Shown piece by piece: positions 37,952 through 51,802 of a stretch of 64,000 bases of DNA. This DNA is from Haemophilus influenzae (lineage in GTDB: Bacteria; Pseudomonadota; Gammaproteobacteria; Enterobacterales; Pasteurellaceae). A model generated the notes under the pieces. The model saw only the letters and a list, made by a program, of their open reading frames with translations. It was not told the origin of the DNA and made no database searches. A program made the position numbers and the translations under genes. Within the stretch, counting starts at the first letter, position 1. Each line of letters starts with the position of its first letter. The DNA lies in NCBI RefSeq assembly GCF_019703545.1, contig NZ_AP018771.1, positions 1,302,001 through 1,366,000 of the forward strand, written 5' to 3'.

Positions 37952-37961
37952 TTTAAGAGAG

Positions 37962-37988
37962 AATCCCATCGAATTGATGGGATTTTTT
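37962..37988 (+). terminator. Terminator after dgt
   Basis: AATCCCATC-GAATT-GATGGGATT followed by TTTT. Confidence 0.8.
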
Positions 37989-38044
37989 ATGCAAACCGTA
38001 TAGAATAGTGCGGTTAATTTTCACTGAATTTTTATGGGGCAGTT

Positions 38045-39988
38045 GTGGCATTAATTAGTTTAACCAATGGATATCTTTCCTTTAGTGATGTGCCTTTGTT
38101 AGATCACGCAGAACTACATATTGAACCGAATGAACGTGTTTGTTTAGTTGGGCGTAACGGCGCAGGTAAATCAACTTTATTGAAAATCATCGCAGGCGAT
38201 GTGCTTATGGATGATGGCAAAATCCAATACGAAAAAGATCTTGTGGTTTCTCGTTTAGAACAAGACCCACCGCGTAATGCGCAAGGCAATATTTTTGATT
38301 ATGTTGCGGAAGGCGTAGGGCATTTAACGGATTTATTGAAAGAATATCATCATATTTCTGTTCAATTGGAAGAAAATTACAGTGATCAAATTTTAAGTCA
38401 ATTAGAGCAAGTTCAGGCTAAATTAGAACACGCTGATGGCTGGCGATTTGAAAATAAAATCAATGAAGTGTTGTTAAAACTAGGCTTAAATCCAAACACA
38501 AAATTATCCGCACTTTCGGGCGGTTGGTTACGCAAAGCGGCACTCGCACGTGCATTGGTGTGCGATCCTGATGTGTTATTACTTGATGAACCAACCAACC
38601 ACTTAGATGTGGAAGCCATTGAATGGCTGGAAAATTTCTTACTGGATTTCCAAGGTAGCCTTGTATTTATTTCCCATGACCGTTCTTTTATTCGCAAAAT
38701 GGCAACACGGATTGTGGATTTAGATCGCGGTCAATTGCAGTCTTATCTAGGCAATTACGATTTATATTTAACCACGAAAGAAGAAAATCTACGCGTTGAA
38801 GCCTTGCAAAATGAATTATTTGATAAACGTCTTGCACAGGAAGAAGTATGGATTCGCCAAGGTATCAAGGCTCGCCGTACAAGAAATGAAGGGCGAGTGC
38901 GAGCATTAAAAGCGATGCGTGAGGAACGCCGCCAACGCCGTGACGTAATGGGAACAGCCAAATTACAATTAGATACCTCAAGTCGTTCTGGCAAAATTGT
39001 CTTTGAAATGGAAGATGTGAGCTATGAAATCGCAGGAAAAACCTTGTTAAAAGATTTTTCAACAACGATTTTACGTGGAGACAAAATTGCGCTTGTTGGG
39101 CCAAATGGCTGTGGGAAAACCACGTTCATTAAATTATTGCTGGGTGAAATTCAGCCTACATCAGGCAAAATTCGTTGTGGTACCAAATTAGAGATTGCTT
39201 ATTTTGACCAATACCGTGCTGATTTAGATCCTGAAAAAACTGTAATGGATAATGTGGCGGATGGCAAACAAGATATTGAAGTCAATGGTGTAAAACGCCA
39301 TGTGCTAGGGTATTTGCAAGATTTCTTGTTCCCACCAAAACGTGCAATGACCCCAGTTAAAGCCTTATCGGGGGGAGAACGAAATCGTTTATTACTCGCA
39401 AAATTGTTGCTCCAACCAAATAATTTATTGATTCTTGACGAACCAACCAATGACCTTGATGTAGAAACATTGGAGCTTTTAGAAGAAATTTTGACTGATT
39501 ATCAAGGCACATTGTTAATTGTGAGCCACGACCGTCAATTTATTGATAATACTGCCACAGAATGTTATTTATTTGAAGGCGAAGGACGTTTGAATAAGTA
39601 TGTGGGGGGATTCTTTGATGCGAAACAGCAACAAGCCAATTTCTGGGCAAGCAAAGCAACAGAAGAACAGGCTAAAGCGAAGAAAACTGAACCGCTAAAA
39701 GAAGAAAATTCGGTAAAAAATGACCGCACTTCTAAGCTGAAATCAGTGAAACTTTCTTATAAAGAACAACGTGAGCTAGAACAACTTCCACAACTATTGG
39801 AAGAGTTGGAAACTAAAATTACCGCACTGCAAGCTGAAATAGCCGATCCCGCATTTTTCCAACAATCTCACGATATTACCGATGCTAAATTAAAAGCATT
39901 GGCGGATACTGAAGCCGAATTAGAAACAGCATTTTTACGCTGGGAAGAATTGGAAGAAAAGAAAAATTTGACTGACGGTAAAGCTTAA
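38045..39988 (+). CDS. uup: ABC-F ATPase Uup
   Basis: 647 aa with a GTG start. Two ABC domains: Walker A GRNGAGKST and GPNGCGKTT, signatures LSGGWLRK and LSGGERNR, Walker B LLLDEPTNHLD and LILDEPTNDLD, and an ABC-F linker between them. The C-terminal coiled coil (residues about 560-640) identifies Uup rather than other ABC-F members. Associated with ribosome function and suppression of transposon excision. Confidence 0.9.
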   Translation: MALISLTNGYLSFSDVPLLDHAELHIEPNERVCLVGRNGAGKSTLLKIIAGDVLMDDGKIQYEKDLVVSRLEQDPPRNAQGNIFDYVAEGVGHLTDLLKEYHHISVQLEENYSDQILSQLEQVQAKLEHADGWRFENKINEVLLKLGLNPNTKLSALSGGWLRKAALARALVCDPDVLLLDEPTNHLDVEAIEWLENFLLDFQGSLVFISHDRSFIRKMATRIVDLDRGQLQSYLGNYDLYLTTKEENLRVEALQNELFDKRLAQEEVWIRQGIKARRTRNEGRVRALKAMREERRQRRDVMGTAKLQLDTSSRSGKIVFEMEDVSYEIAGKTLLKDFSTTILRGDKIALVGPNGCGKTTFIKLLLGEIQPTSGKIRCGTKLEIAYFDQYRADLDPEKTVMDNVADGKQDIEVNGVKRHVLGYLQDFLFPPKRAMTPVKALSGGERNRLLLAKLLLQPNNLLILDEPTNDLDVETLELLEEILTDYQGTLLIVSHDRQFIDNTATECYLFEGEGRLNKYVGGFFDAKQQQANFWASKATEEQAKAKKTEPLKEENSVKNDRTSKLKSVKLSYKEQRELEQLPQLLEELETKITALQAEIADPAFFQQSHDITDAKLKALADTEAELETAFLRWEELEEKKNLTDGKA

Positions 39989-39994
39989 AAAATA

Positions 39995-40016
39995 ACGCCC
40001 GAAAGGGCGTTTTTTT
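39995..40016. terminator. Terminator between uup and can
   Basis: ACGCCC-GAAA-GGGCGT followed by TTTTTT on the plus strand. It lies between convergent genes and overlaps the end of the carbonic anhydrase gene. Confidence 0.8.
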
Positions 40017-40704
40017 ATGTATTTTCAAGATGATCTTTTTTCAAAATATTTTCTTCATCAAGTATTGATAAACGAGCGATAGCGTTTCGATAGGAAATTT
40101 CAAGAGTTTCTCTACTGGTTGCCATTACGCCTTGATCTACTAAGAAACCATCATTTACATCATATACCCAGCCGTGCAATGAGAGTTTTTGTCCGCGTTC
40201 CCAAGCACTTTTTACAATAGAAGTTCGACCAAGATTGTAAACCTGTTCCGCTACGTTAATTTTCGTCAGCATATCGGCACGTTTTTCTGGAGAAAGTTTA
40301 CCGAGAAGATGACCGTGTTTAAACCAAATATCACGAATATGAAGGAGCCAGTTGTTGATAAGCCCTAAATCTTTATCTGCCATAGCGGCATGAATTCCCC
40401 CGCAGTTGGTGTGACCACAGATAATAATATGTTCAATTTTAAGCACATCGACGGCATATTGCACAACAGAAAGGCAATTAAAATCTGTGTGAATTACTTG
40501 GTTAGCAACATTACGATGAACAAATAATTCACCTGGTTCAAGATTCGTCAATTTCTCAGCGGGTACACGGCTATCAGAGCAACCAATCCAAAGATAATGT
40601 GGCGTTTGATGATCTGCAAGTTCTTTGAAGTAAGTAGAGTTTTCTTCTTTCATTCTTTGCGCCCAGCTGTAATTGTTGGCAAAGAGTTGTTTAATTTTAT
40701 CCAT
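40015..40704 (-). CDS. can: Beta-class carbonic anhydrase
   Basis: 229 aa from ATG 40704 (AAGGAAAG upstream). Zinc ligands: CSDSRVPAE (Cys and Asp), and [11 protein letters not shown] (His and Cys). The bicarbonate-site residues of the H. influenzae-type allosteric enzyme (the Trp/Arg/Tyr set) were not checked. It interconverts CO2 and bicarbonate. Confidence 0.93.
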   Translation of the reverse strand: MDKIKQLFANNYSWAQRMKEENSTYFKELADHQTPHYLWIGCSDSRVPAEKLTNLEPGELFVHRNVANQVIHTDFNCLSVVQYAVDVLKIEHIIICGHTNCGGIHAAMADKDLGLINNWLLHIRDIWFKHGHLLGKLSPEKRADMLTKINVAEQVYNLGRTSIVKSAWERGQKLSLHGWVYDVNDGFLVDQGVMATSRETLEISYRNAIARLSILDEENILKKDHLENT

Positions 40705-40779
40705 TTTACTTTCCTTAAAATTCTGAAAAAATTGACCGCACTTTGGCGTAAGTGCGGTCAATATTAAAGTTAAATTGAA

Positions 40780-42183
40780 TTAGAAATTCGCATTTCTTGG
40801 CGCGCGTGGGAATGGAATTACATCACGAATATTTTGTACGCCAGTTACATAGACAATTAAGCGTTCAAAACCAAGACCAAAACCAGAATGTGGAACACTG
40901 CCGTATTTACGAAGATCGCGATACCACCAATAATCATCTGGATTTAATCCCATTTCTTCCATGCGTTTATCAAGCATCTCTAAACGTTCTTCACGTTGTG
41001 AACCACCGATGATTTCACCAATTCCTGGTGCTAATACGTCCATTGCTGCCACAGTTTTTCCATCATCATTTAAACGCATATAGAATGCTTTAATGTCTTT
41101 TGGATAGTTTTTCACCACAACTGGTGATTTGAAATATTCTTCTGCCAAGAAACGTTCGTGTTCAGAAGAAAGATCGATACCCCAAGAAACAGGGAATTCA
41201 AATTTCTTACCAGATTTTAATAACACATCAATGGCATCGGTATAGTCAATTTGCGCAAAATCTGAGTTTACAAAGTTTTCTAGACGCGTAATAACATCTT
41301 TATCTACATGTTTTTCAAAGAATTGTAAGTCGTCTTTGCGCTCTGCTAATACTGCACGGAATACGTATTTCAACATATCTTCTGCAAGTTTTGCGTTATC
41401 CGCTAAGGTTGCAAATGCAACTTCGGGTTCAACCATCCAGAATTCCGCTAAGTGACGGGTAGTATTCGAGTTTTCTGCACGGAATGTTGGGCCGAAAGTA
41501 TAAATTTTGCTTAATGCACAAGCATAGGTTTCGCCGTTTAACTGACCTGAAACCGTTAAAAATGATTCTTTACCGAAGAAATCTTGGCTGAAATCCACTT
41601 TTCCATTTTCACCACGAGGAAGATTTTCTAAATCAAGTGTAGAAACACGGAACATTTCACCCGCACCTTCAGTGTCTGATGCAGTAATTAATGGGGTTGC
41701 CACCCAGTAGAAACCTTGCTCATGGAAGAAACGGTGAATTGCTTGAGACAAGCAATGACGAACACGCGCGACCGCACCAATAATATTGGTACGAGGGCGT
41801 AAGTGAGCTACTTCACGTAAATATTCGATAGAGTGGCGTTTTGCTGCCATTGGGTAAGTATCTGGATCTTCAACAAACCCTGTCACTTCCACTTTTTCTG
41901 CTTGTAATTCAACCGCTTGTCCTTCTGAAGGTGATTCAACGACTTTACCAGTTACAATCACAGAACAGCCTGTTGTTAAACGTAAAATTTCGCTTTCGTA
42001 ATTTTTAATATCGTTATTAATAATTGCTTGAATTGGATCAAAGCAAGAACCGTCATAAACCGCTAAGAAAGATAAGCCTGCTTTAGAATCGCGACGGGTA
42101 CGAACCCAACCACGCACAGTGACGGTTTCACCAATCGCCACTTTCCCTTGTAATACATCAACAATTGATGCCACTTTAGACAT
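40780..42183 (-). CDS. asnS: Asparaginyl-tRNA synthetase
   Basis: 467 aa from ATG 42183. OB-fold anticodon domain ([20 protein letters not shown]) followed by the class II core: motif 2 [21 protein letters not shown] and motif 3 [15 protein letters not shown]. The full-length size matches E. coli (466 aa). A run of uptake sequences lies between its stop and can. Confidence 0.96.
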   Translation of the reverse strand: MSKVASIVDVLQGKVAIGETVTVRGWVRTRRDSKAGLSFLAVYDGSCFDPIQAIINNDIKNYESEILRLTTGCSVIVTGKVVESPSEGQAVELQAEKVEVTGFVEDPDTYPMAAKRHSIEYLREVAHLRPRTNIIGAVARVRHCLSQAIHRFFHEQGFYWVATPLITASDTEGAGEMFRVSTLDLENLPRGENGKVDFSQDFFGKESFLTVSGQLNGETYACALSKIYTFGPTFRAENSNTTRHLAEFWMVEPEVAFATLADNAKLAEDMLKYVFRAVLAERKDDLQFFEKHVDKDVITRLENFVNSDFAQIDYTDAIDVLLKSGKKFEFPVSWGIDLSSEHERFLAEEYFKSPVVVKNYPKDIKAFYMRLNDDGKTVAAMDVLAPGIGEIIGGSQREERLEMLDKRMEEMGLNPDDYWWYRDLRKYGSVPHSGFGLGFERLIVYVTGVQNIRDVIPFPRAPRNANF

Positions 42184-42408
42184 ATTAAACCTCTGTAACT
42201 GAATGTAATTCACATAAAATTGCCGATAGTTTACCTTAATAAAGGAAATTTTCCATAAAAATATAGTGTTGGTGCGGGTTATGAACAATAAAATCGCCTT
42301 AAAAATGAGCCCTAAATAAAATAGGGTAAAGCCTTATTAATATTGAATATACGCGATTTTATGTTAAAATCTCGAGCCAAATCATTATGGCTAATAATAG
42401 GAAAAAAT
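42184..42408. other. Divergent promoter region asnS / ribH
   Basis: 225 bases between divergent starts; no coding frame or riboswitch-like structure is evident. In particular I see no FMN-riboswitch sequence before ribH. Confidence 0.5.
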
Positions 42409-42882
42409 ATGAAAGTTTTAGAAGGCTCAGTCGCAGCACCTAATGCAAAAGTTGCAGTAGTAATTGCTCGTTTTAACAGTTTTATTAATGAAAGTTTATT
42501 AGAAGGTGCAATTGACGCATTAAAACGTATTGGCCAAGTGAAAGATGAAAATATCACTATCGTGCGTGCCCCGGGTGCGTATGAGTTGCCATTAGTTGCT
42601 CGCCGTTTAGCTGAAAGTAAAAAATTTGATGCGATTGTGGCATTAGGTACAGTTATCCGTGGTGGTACAGCACATTTTGAATATGTAGCAGGAGAAGCAA
42701 GCAGCGGTTTAGGAAAAGTTGCAATGGATGCTGAAATCCCTGTCGCTTTTGGTGTATTAACCACAGAAAATATTGAACAGGCGATTGAACGTGCTGGTAC
42801 TAAAGCGGGTAATAAAGGTGCAGAAGCAGCCTTAACCGCACTTGAAATGGTTAATCTTATTCAACAAATTGATGCGGCATAA
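42409..42882 (+). CDS. ribH: 6,7-dimethyl-8-ribityllumazine synthase
   Basis: 157 aa from ATG 42409 (ATAGGAAAAA upstream). Conserved segments: [47 protein letters not shown] (catalytic His) and PVAFGVLT. It makes the lumazine precursor of riboflavin. nusB follows after 3 bases, as in E. coli. Confidence 0.96.
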   Translation: MKVLEGSVAAPNAKVAVVIARFNSFINESLLEGAIDALKRIGQVKDENITIVRAPGAYELPLVARRLAESKKFDAIVALGTVIRGGTAHFEYVAGEASSGLGKVAMDAEIPVAFGVLTTENIEQAIERAGTKAGNKGAEAALTALEMVNLIQQIDAA

Positions 42883-42885
42883 ATC

Positions 42886-43320
42886 ATGACAGAACAAAAA
42901 CAAGTGAAGAAGCCTTCTGCTCGTCGTCGTGCGCGTGAGTGTACTGTTCAAGCCTTGTATTCTTGGGCAGTATCCGGCAATACTGCAGAACAAGTGGAAT
43001 TAGCCTTTGTGTTAGATCAAGATATGGATGGGGTAGATAAACCTTACTTCCGTAAATTATTTCGTCAAACAGTAGAAAATATTGAAACCGTTGATTTTTC
43101 AATTTCGCCTTATATTGACCGCGCTTTTGATGAGCTTGATCCTATTGAAACGGCAATTTTACGTTTGGCCGTTTATGAATTACGCTTTGAATTAGATGTG
43201 CCATATAAAGTGGTTATCAATGAAGCGATTGAAGTGGCAAAAGTATTCGGTGCAGATGAAAGCCATAAATATATCAATGGCGTACTTGATAAAATCGCAC
43301 CAGCATTAGGGCGTAAATAA
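42886..43320 (+). CDS. nusB: Transcription antitermination factor NusB
   Basis: 144 aa, all-helical, with [20 protein letters not shown], then [18 protein letters not shown] and [14 protein letters not shown]. It binds boxA RNA with S10. Coupled to ribH; followed by a hairpin terminator. Confidence 0.96.
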   Translation: MTEQKQVKKPSARRRARECTVQALYSWAVSGNTAEQVELAFVLDQDMDGVDKPYFRKLFRQTVENIETVDFSISPYIDRAFDELDPIETAILRLAVYELRFELDVPYKVVINEAIEVAKVFGADESHKYINGVLDKIAPALGRK

Positions 43321-43338
43321 TCCTTTTAAACTGAGAAT

Positions 43339-43368
43339 GGCGCGCGTTTTTAACGCGTGCCTTTTCTT
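43339..43368 (+). terminator. Terminator after nusB
   Basis: GGCGCGCGTT-TTT-AACGCGTGCC (one G-U-type mismatch) followed by TTTTCTTTT. Confidence 0.7.
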
Positions 43369-43386
43369 TTATAAGATAGGTGAAAA

Positions 43387-44373
43387 ATGGCAATGGGTGA
43401 ATTTGATTTAATTAAACGATATTTTCAGCAACAAATATTAGTTGATGATTCCGTTCAATTATCTATTGGCGACGATTGTGCGCTGGTTTTCGTGCCAGAG
43501 AATTATCAGCTTGCCATTACGACGGATACAATGGTAGAAAATACGCATTTTTTACCAACTATTTCACCTGAAAATTTAGCTTATAAGGCTGTTGCAACAA
43601 ATTTAAGTGATCTTGCTGCAATGGGGGCACAGCCAAAATGGGTTTCACTGGCATTAACTTTGCCAAATGTAGATGAAAATTGGATTTCAACATTTAGCCA
43701 AAGTTTATTACACACGTTAAAACAATACAATGTCACATTAATTGGTGGCGATACTACAAAAGGTAATTTGTCTATTACGATCACGGCACAAGGTTTTGTC
43801 GAAAAAAACAAAGGAATTTGTCGGCATAAAGCGCAAGTTGGCGATTTAATTTATGTTTCAGGCACCTTAGGCGATAGCGCAGCAGGTTTAACACAAATTT
43901 TATTGGGCAAAAGTGCGGTTGATTCTGATGATGTTTTTTTGCAACAACGACATCTTAGACCTACGCCTAGAATTGAACTTGGGCGGGCGTTAATTGGCAT
44001 TGCTCATGCTGCCATTGATCTTTCCGATGGGCTAATATCTGATTTAGGGCATATTCTTGAACGAAGTCAATGTAGTGCTGAAGTTGAACTGACTGCATTA
44101 CCTCTTTCATCATCGATTTTAAATAAATATGATCGCACTCAAGCGGAACAATTTGCCTTAAGTGGTGGCGAAGACTATGAACTCTGTTTTACTATACCGC
44201 CCAAATCTAAAGATGAATTAGAATTACGCTTGAAAAAACTGAACGTGCCTTGCACTTGTATTGGTAAAATTAATGAAAAGTGCGGTGACTTTTCTCCCCG
44301 TTTTTTACGGGATGGAAAACCTGTGAATATAACTTTTTCAAGTGGTTTCGATCATTTTAAGGAATCAAAATGA
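43387..44373 (+). CDS. thiL: Thiamine-monophosphate kinase
   Basis: 328 aa (326 if the second ATG is used). GEFDLIKRYF at the N-terminus, metal/ATP residues in IGDDCALV and TTDTMVENTHF, NLSDLAAMGAQPKWVSLAL, and AIDLSDGLISDLGHI. It phosphorylates thiamine phosphate to the diphosphate cofactor. Its stop overlaps the pgpA ATG. Confidence 0.95.
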   Translation: MAMGEFDLIKRYFQQQILVDDSVQLSIGDDCALVFVPENYQLAITTDTMVENTHFLPTISPENLAYKAVATNLSDLAAMGAQPKWVSLALTLPNVDENWISTFSQSLLHTLKQYNVTLIGGDTTKGNLSITITAQGFVEKNKGICRHKAQVGDLIYVSGTLGDSAAGLTQILLGKSAVDSDDVFLQQRHLRPTPRIELGRALIGIAHAAIDLSDGLISDLGHILERSQCSAEVELTALPLSSSILNKYDRTQAEQFALSGGEDYELCFTIPPKSKDELELRLKKLNVPCTCIGKINEKCGDFSPRFLRDGKPVNITFSSGFDHFKESK

Positions 44374-44860
44374 CAGAAAATAATCCTCTTAAAAAAATCT
44401 CTCTTTTAAATCCTATTCATTTACTTGCCGTTGGTTTTGGCTCGGGTTTAATTTATCCAGCACCCGGCACTTGGGGGAGCTTAGCTGGAACAATTTTAGG
44501 TGTGATTTTACTTTCCTTATTAGGCGTAAAAATCTTTTTAATTTTCACCGCACTTTGTTTTCTACTCGGTTGCTACCTTTGTCAAAAAACTACTGCAGAT
44601 ATGGGCGTACACGATCATGATTCTATCGTCTGGGATGAATTTGTCGGCGTATTTATTGTATTAGCAGCGATACCGTCATTATCTTGGCAATGGATTTTGG
44701 TTGCTTTTGCGTTATTCCGCTTTTTTGATATTTTAAAACCGTTTCCAATTCGTTATTTTGACGAAAAACTCGAAAATGGTTTTGGCATTATGATCGATGA
44801 CGTTTTAGCGGCAATTTATGCTGTGATTGTTGTATTTGCTATTCAATATTGGATGTTGTG

Positions 44861-44861
<1 letters not shown>
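44370..44861 (+). CDS. pgpA: Phosphatidylglycerophosphatase A
   Basis: 163 aa membrane protein with GLIYPAPGTWGSLAG, HDHDSIVWDEFVGV and FRFFDILKPFPIRYFD, the PgpA signatures including the metal-binding acidic residues. It makes phosphatidylglycerol. Overlaps thiL by 4 bases and the next gene by 1. Confidence 0.95.
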
Positions 44862-46562
<1,701 letters not shown>

Positions 46563-46607
46563 AATAACGATATGTTGTAATTTGTCGTGCCATTATATAA
46601 GGAAAAG

Positions 46608-47348
46608 ATGAAATTATTGATAAAAACTTCACTTAGTCAGTGGATTTGCTTGAATTTTGCCAAAATTCCTATTTTTAAAATGCTATGTTTTATAACCGCA
46701 CTTTTTATCACGGCTTGTAGTTCTATTAGCAAAGAACCAGTGAAGACAGTGGATATTTATATTAAACCTTATTATTCGGCGGAAAATGGAAAAGCAGAAA
46801 ATGTATTTGTACATAAAGAAATTGATCCTATGCTACGTGAAAATACGTTAAAAGGTTATAAAAGTGCGGTGAAATTTGTAGAAGAAAATCCAGCGCGCAT
46901 TTCACCAATGACAATGTTTACCTTAGCCGCTCGGGCTTACGATTTTGGCTTAAGAGATGAAGCGGTTACTTGGTTTTATCGTGGACAAAACCGTTTGATT
47001 ACCGCACTTTATGTGTTGGAATTACCAAAACAAACGGTGCAGGATAATACAGGGTTCAGCCATGTTGTAGGGCAGTTTGTTAATGCTTATGCGTTTTGTG
47101 ATTTTGATAAACAAAGTCGTGCTGCCGAAAATGCGGTGAAATGGACAATTGCACATCCTTATGAAGTGATTTTCTTACCAGCATTACCCGCAAAATTTGC
47201 AGATCGTCAAAAAGCGTTAAAAGAAGCAGAAGAAAAATTAGTTCAACGTTTACAGGAACAAGCCCGTTTTTTTGCTAATCCAAAAAATAAAGAAAAATGG
47301 CAAAAAGAGCGGTCAGAAAATTTTGTGAATGAACGATTTTGTTGGTAA
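46608..47348 (+). CDS. Predicted lipoprotein of unknown function
   Basis: 246 aa from ATG 46608 (AAGGAAAAG upstream). A hydrophobic signal ends in FITAC, a lipobox (Cys near residue 36). A start at the internal ATG (46680) just before that signal would give a more normal length leader and is a real alternative. The rest is helical with a TPR-like feel (TMFTLAARAYDFGLRDEAVTWFYRGQ) but no repeat is certain. Conserved in Haemophilus as I recall; function unknown. Confidence 0.72.
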   Translation: MKLLIKTSLSQWICLNFAKIPIFKMLCFITALFITACSSISKEPVKTVDIYIKPYYSAENGKAENVFVHKEIDPMLRENTLKGYKSAVKFVEENPARISPMTMFTLAARAYDFGLRDEAVTWFYRGQNRLITALYVLELPKQTVQDNTGFSHVVGQFVNAYAFCDFDKQSRAAENAVKWTIAHPYEVIFLPALPAKFADRQKALKEAEEKLVQRLQEQARFFANPKNKEKWQKERSENFVNERFCW

Positions 47349-47355
47349 CAAGAAA

Positions 47356-47390
47356 AAATGGAATAGCGAATACGTTATTCCATTTTTATT
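47356..47390 (+). terminator. Terminator after the lipoprotein gene
   Basis: AAATGGAATA pairs with TATTCCATTT, followed by TTATTTTT. It separates the lipoprotein gene from pheST. Confidence 0.75.
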
Positions 47391-47434
47391 TTTGATAAGC
47401 CAATGATTTTTCGCATTATTCTTTTACTTTTTAA

Positions 47435-48487
<1,053 letters not shown>

Positions 48488-48520
48488 TTTCTCGGATTTG
48501 AATTAAAAGGATAACAACAA

Positions 48521-50908
48521 ATGAAATTTAGTGAACAGTGGGTAAGAGAATGGGTGAACCCTGCGGTGTCCACCGAGCAATTATGCGAGCAAATTACCAT
48601 GCTTGGCTTAGAAGTAGATGGCGTGGAAGCCGTTGCGGGTACATTTAATGGTGTCGTTGTTGGTGAAGTGGTGGAATGTGCACAACATCCAGATGCAGAT
48701 AAATTACGTGTAACTAAAGTGAACGTAGGTGGTGATCGTTTATTGGATATCGTGTGTGGCGCAGCAAATTGTCGTCAAGGCTTAAAAGTGGCTTGCGCAA
48801 CAGAAGGTGCGGTATTACCTGGCGATTTCAAAATTAAGAAAACGAAATTACGTGGTCAGCCATCAGAAGGGATGCTTTGTTCATTTTCTGAATTAGGTAT
48901 TGATATTGAAGCGGACGGTATTATTGAATTGCCACTTGATGCACCAATTGGTACTGATTTACGTGAATATTTAGCTTTAGATGATAATGCCATCGAAATT
49001 AGCTTAACGCCAAACCGTGCAGATTGTTTGAGCATCGCAGGTATTGCGCGTGAAATTGGTGTGATAAATAAACAACTCGTAAATCAACCGCACTTTGAAG
49101 CAGTGCCAGCAACAATTTCTGATAAAGTTCAAATTGATTTACAAGCACCAGAAGCTTGCCCGCGTTATTTATTACGTGTGATAAAGAACGTCAATGTAAA
49201 AGCACCATCGCCAATGTGGATGCAAGAAAAATTGCGTCGTTGTGGTATTCGTTCTATCGATCCTATTGTCGATATTACTAACTATATTTTGCTTGAGTTT
49301 GGTCAGCCAATGCACGCGTTTGATGCAGCTAAAGTTACACAACCTGTTCAAGTTCGCTTCGCAAAAGAGGGAGAGGAATTAGTATTATTAGATGGCTCAA
49401 CCGCAAAACTTCAATCAAATACGTTATTAATTGCTGACCAAAATGGGGCTTTAGCAATGGCAGGGATCTTTGGTGGTGCAATCAGTGGCGTGAATAGTGA
49501 AACGAAAGATGTGATTTTAGAATCCGCATTTTTCGCTCCATTAGCGATTGCAGGCCGTGCAAGACAATATGGTTTACATACTGATGCATCGCATCGTTTT
49601 GAACGTGGTGTGGATTTTGAATTAGCCCGTAAAGCAATGGAACGAGCAACCGCATTATTACTTGAAATCTGTGGTGGTGAAGCGGGTGAGATTTGTGAAG
49701 CAAGCAGTGAAACTCATCTTCCTAAAGTCAATACAGTTCAACTTCGCCGTAGTAAATTAGATGCACTTTTAGGTCATCATATTGAAACAGGAAGCGTAAC
49801 GGAAATTTTGCACCGTCTTGGTTTTGATGTTACTTATGCAAATGATATTTGGACGGTAACTTCTGCAAGCTGGCGTTTTGATATTGAAATCGAAGAAGAT
49901 TTAATTGAAGAAGTGGCGCGTATTTATGGTTATAACAGCATTCCAAACAATGCACCATTAGCGCATCTCCGCATGCGTGAGCACAAAGAATCTGATTTAG
50001 ATTTAGCTCGAATTAAGACCGCACTTGTGGATGCAGATTATCAAGAAGCTATTACTTATAGCTTTGTGGATCCAAAAATTCAAAGTTTATTACATCCACA
50101 GCAAGAAGCACTTGTATTGCCAAACCCAATTTCTGTGGAAATGTCCGTAATGCGTGTGTCTTTAATGAGTGGTTTATTAGGTGCAGTGCTTTATAACCAA
50201 AATCGCCAACAATCTCGTGTTCGTTTATTTGAAACTGGATTGCGTTTTGTGCCAGATGCCAATGCTGAATTTAGCGTGCGTCAAGAATTTGTTTTAAGTG
50301 CGGTGATTACTGGAACTGTAAAATCTGAACATTGGGCCGGTAAAGCAGAGTCTGTAGATTTCTTTGATCTTAAAGGCGATTTAGAATCAGTACTTTCTTT
50401 AACAGAAGGGGGGAATAGAGTTCGTTTTGTTGCAAAACAATTTGATGCATTACATCCTGGTCAATCTGCTGCTATTGAATTAGATGGCCAAGAAATTGGT
50501 TTTATTGGTGCAATTCATCCATCTATTAGCCAAAAACTTGGCTTAAATGGCAAAACTTTTGTATTTGAAATTCTTTGGAATGCAATTGCAGCACGTAATG
50601 TGGTGCAAGCAAAAGAAATTTCTAAATTCCCAGCAAACCGTCGTGATTTAGCTTTAGTCCTAGCAGATAGCGTACCAGCAGGGGAATTGATCGCAGCATG
50701 TAAACAAGCAGGCGGCGAAAAATTGGTGCAAGTGAACTTGTTCGATGTATATCAAGGTGTGGGTGTTGCTGAAGGCTATAAGAGCTTAGCTATTAGCTTA
50801 ACTGTCCAAGATAATGAAAAAACACTTGAAGATGAAGAAATTAATGCAGTGATTTCAGCAGTATTAGCGGAGGTAAAACAACGCTTTAATGCTGAATTAA
50901 GGGATTAA
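48521..50908 (+). CDS. pheT: Phenylalanyl-tRNA synthetase beta subunit
   Basis: 795 aa, the normal size. The N-terminal tRNA-binding (EMAP-like) domain ([22 protein letters not shown]) is followed by B3/B4 with the editing site ([17 protein letters not shown]), B5, and the C-terminal RNP-like anticodon domain ([14 protein letters not shown]). It forms an alpha2-beta2 enzyme with PheS. Followed after 1 base by ihfA, as in enterobacteria. Confidence 0.97.
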   Translation: MKFSEQWVREWVNPAVSTEQLCEQITMLGLEVDGVEAVAGTFNGVVVGEVVECAQHPDADKLRVTKVNVGGDRLLDIVCGAANCRQGLKVACATEGAVLPGDFKIKKTKLRGQPSEGMLCSFSELGIDIEADGIIELPLDAPIGTDLREYLALDDNAIEISLTPNRADCLSIAGIAREIGVINKQLVNQPHFEAVPATISDKVQIDLQAPEACPRYLLRVIKNVNVKAPSPMWMQEKLRRCGIRSIDPIVDITNYILLEFGQPMHAFDAAKVTQPVQVRFAKEGEELVLLDGSTAKLQSNTLLIADQNGALAMAGIFGGAISGVNSETKDVILESAFFAPLAIAGRARQYGLHTDASHRFERGVDFELARKAMERATALLLEICGGEAGEICEASSETHLPKVNTVQLRRSKLDALLGHHIETGSVTEILHRLGFDVTYANDIWTVTSASWRFDIEIEEDLIEEVARIYGYNSIPNNAPLAHLRMREHKESDLDLARIKTALVDADYQEAITYSFVDPKIQSLLHPQQEALVLPNPISVEMSVMRVSLMSGLLGAVLYNQNRQQSRVRLFETGLRFVPDANAEFSVRQEFVLSAVITGTVKSEHWAGKAESVDFFDLKGDLESVLSLTEGGNRVRFVAKQFDALHPGQSAAIELDGQEIGFIGAIHPSISQKLGLNGKTFVFEILWNAIAARNVVQAKEISKFPANRRDLALVLADSVPAGELIAACKQAGGEKLVQVNLFDVYQGVGVAEGYKSLAISLTVQDNEKTLEDEEINAVISAVLAEVKQRFNAELRD

Positions 50909-50909
50909 T

Positions 50910-51200
50910 ATGGCTACGATAACCAAAATTGATATTATTGAATATTTAAGCGATAAATATCACTTATCTAAACAAGATACGAAAAATGTGGTGGAGAACT
51001 TTTTAGAAGAGATTCGTTCATCGCTAGAATCTGGTCATGATGTAAAATTATCAGGATTTGGTAATTTTGAACTACGTGATAAGTCATCTCGCCCAGGGCG
51101 TAACCCGAAAACTGGTGATGTTGTGCCAGTTTCTGCTCGCCGAGTAGTGACATTTAAACCAGGGCAAAAGTTACGTGCTCGTGTAGAAAAAACTAAATAG
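50910..51200 (+). CDS. ihfA: Integration host factor alpha subunit
   Basis: 96 aa. HU/IHF fold with [20 protein letters not shown], the DNA-intercalating beta-arm, and the alpha-type N-terminus. It bends DNA with IhfB and supports phage integration, transposition and transcription. The classical name himA also applies. Confidence 0.95.
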   Translation: MATITKIDIIEYLSDKYHLSKQDTKNVVENFLEEIRSSLESGHDVKLSGFGNFELRDKSSRPGRNPKTGDVVPVSARRVVTFKPGQKLRARVEKTK

Positions 51201-51208
51201 CAAGGAAC

Positions 51209-51239
51209 AAAAAGTGCGGTGAATTTCTACCGCACTTTT
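51209..51239 (+). terminator. Uptake-sequence terminator after ihfA
   Basis: AAAAGTGCGGT...ACCGCACTTTT, an inverted pair of uptake sequences with an 8-base loop. Confidence 0.85.
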
Positions 51240-51252
51240 CATATGAAAAGGT

Positions 51253-51738
51253 ATGAAAGTATATAAATCATTTTTAATCGCTATTGCCTCTCTTTTTTTA
51301 TTCGCTTGTTCCAGTTTTCAAAACGATGATTATGCGATGAACTATAAAGGTCAAATCGGCGATCCTATTATGGCTATAGCCATGTTGAGCGAACAACAAC
51401 ATGAATGGGCGGGAACGCCTTATGTGCTCGGCGGTGTTTCACGTCGTGGGGTAGATTGTTCTGGTTTTGTGCAGAAAACCTTCCTCGATCGTTTTAATCT
51501 TCGTTTGCCAAGAAGTACAACTGAACAAGCCAATTATGGTAAACATGTACGCAAAGAAGATATTCAAACAGGTGATTTAATTTTCTTTAAAACTGGTCGA
51601 GGCCCTAATGGCTATCATGTGGGAATTTATGTAAAAGAAGACAAATTCCTTCATGCTTCCACCAGAGGGGGAGTTGTCTATTCTTCAATGAATAACCCTT
51701 ATTGGTCGAAAGCCTTCTGGCAAGTCAGACGGATTTAA
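51253..51738 (+). CDS. nlpC: NlpC/P60 family lipoprotein peptidase
   Basis: 161 aa. The signal MKVYKSFLIAIASLFLF ends in lipobox FAC. The NlpC/P60 catalytic set is RGVDCSGFVQKTF (Cys), NGYHVGIYV (His) and FLHAS (third polar residue). It cuts cell-wall peptides. It is the last clear core gene before the accessory island. Confidence 0.93.
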   Translation: MKVYKSFLIAIASLFLFACSSFQNDDYAMNYKGQIGDPIMAIAMLSEQQHEWAGTPYVLGGVSRRGVDCSGFVQKTFLDRFNLRLPRSTTEQANYGKHVRKEDIQTGDLIFFKTGRGPNGYHVGIYVKEDKFLHASTRGGVVYSSMNNPYWSKAFWQVRRI

Positions 51739-51745
51739 AAAGTAT

Positions 51746-51772
51746 AATGCTGGAATTTTCCAGCATTTTTTA
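51746..51772 (+). terminator. Terminator after nlpC
   Basis: AATGCTGGAA-TT-TTCCAGCATT followed by TTTT. Marks the left border of the island transcription units. Confidence 0.8.
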
Positions 51773-51802
51773 TAATGATTTTTTTCAAATTTGGGAGATA
51801 AA

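Noticed and set aside
42184..42408. FMN riboswitch before ribH
   Set aside because: No RFN-like conserved segments or multi-stem structure; ribH is coupled to nusB as in E. coli, where no riboswitch precedes it.
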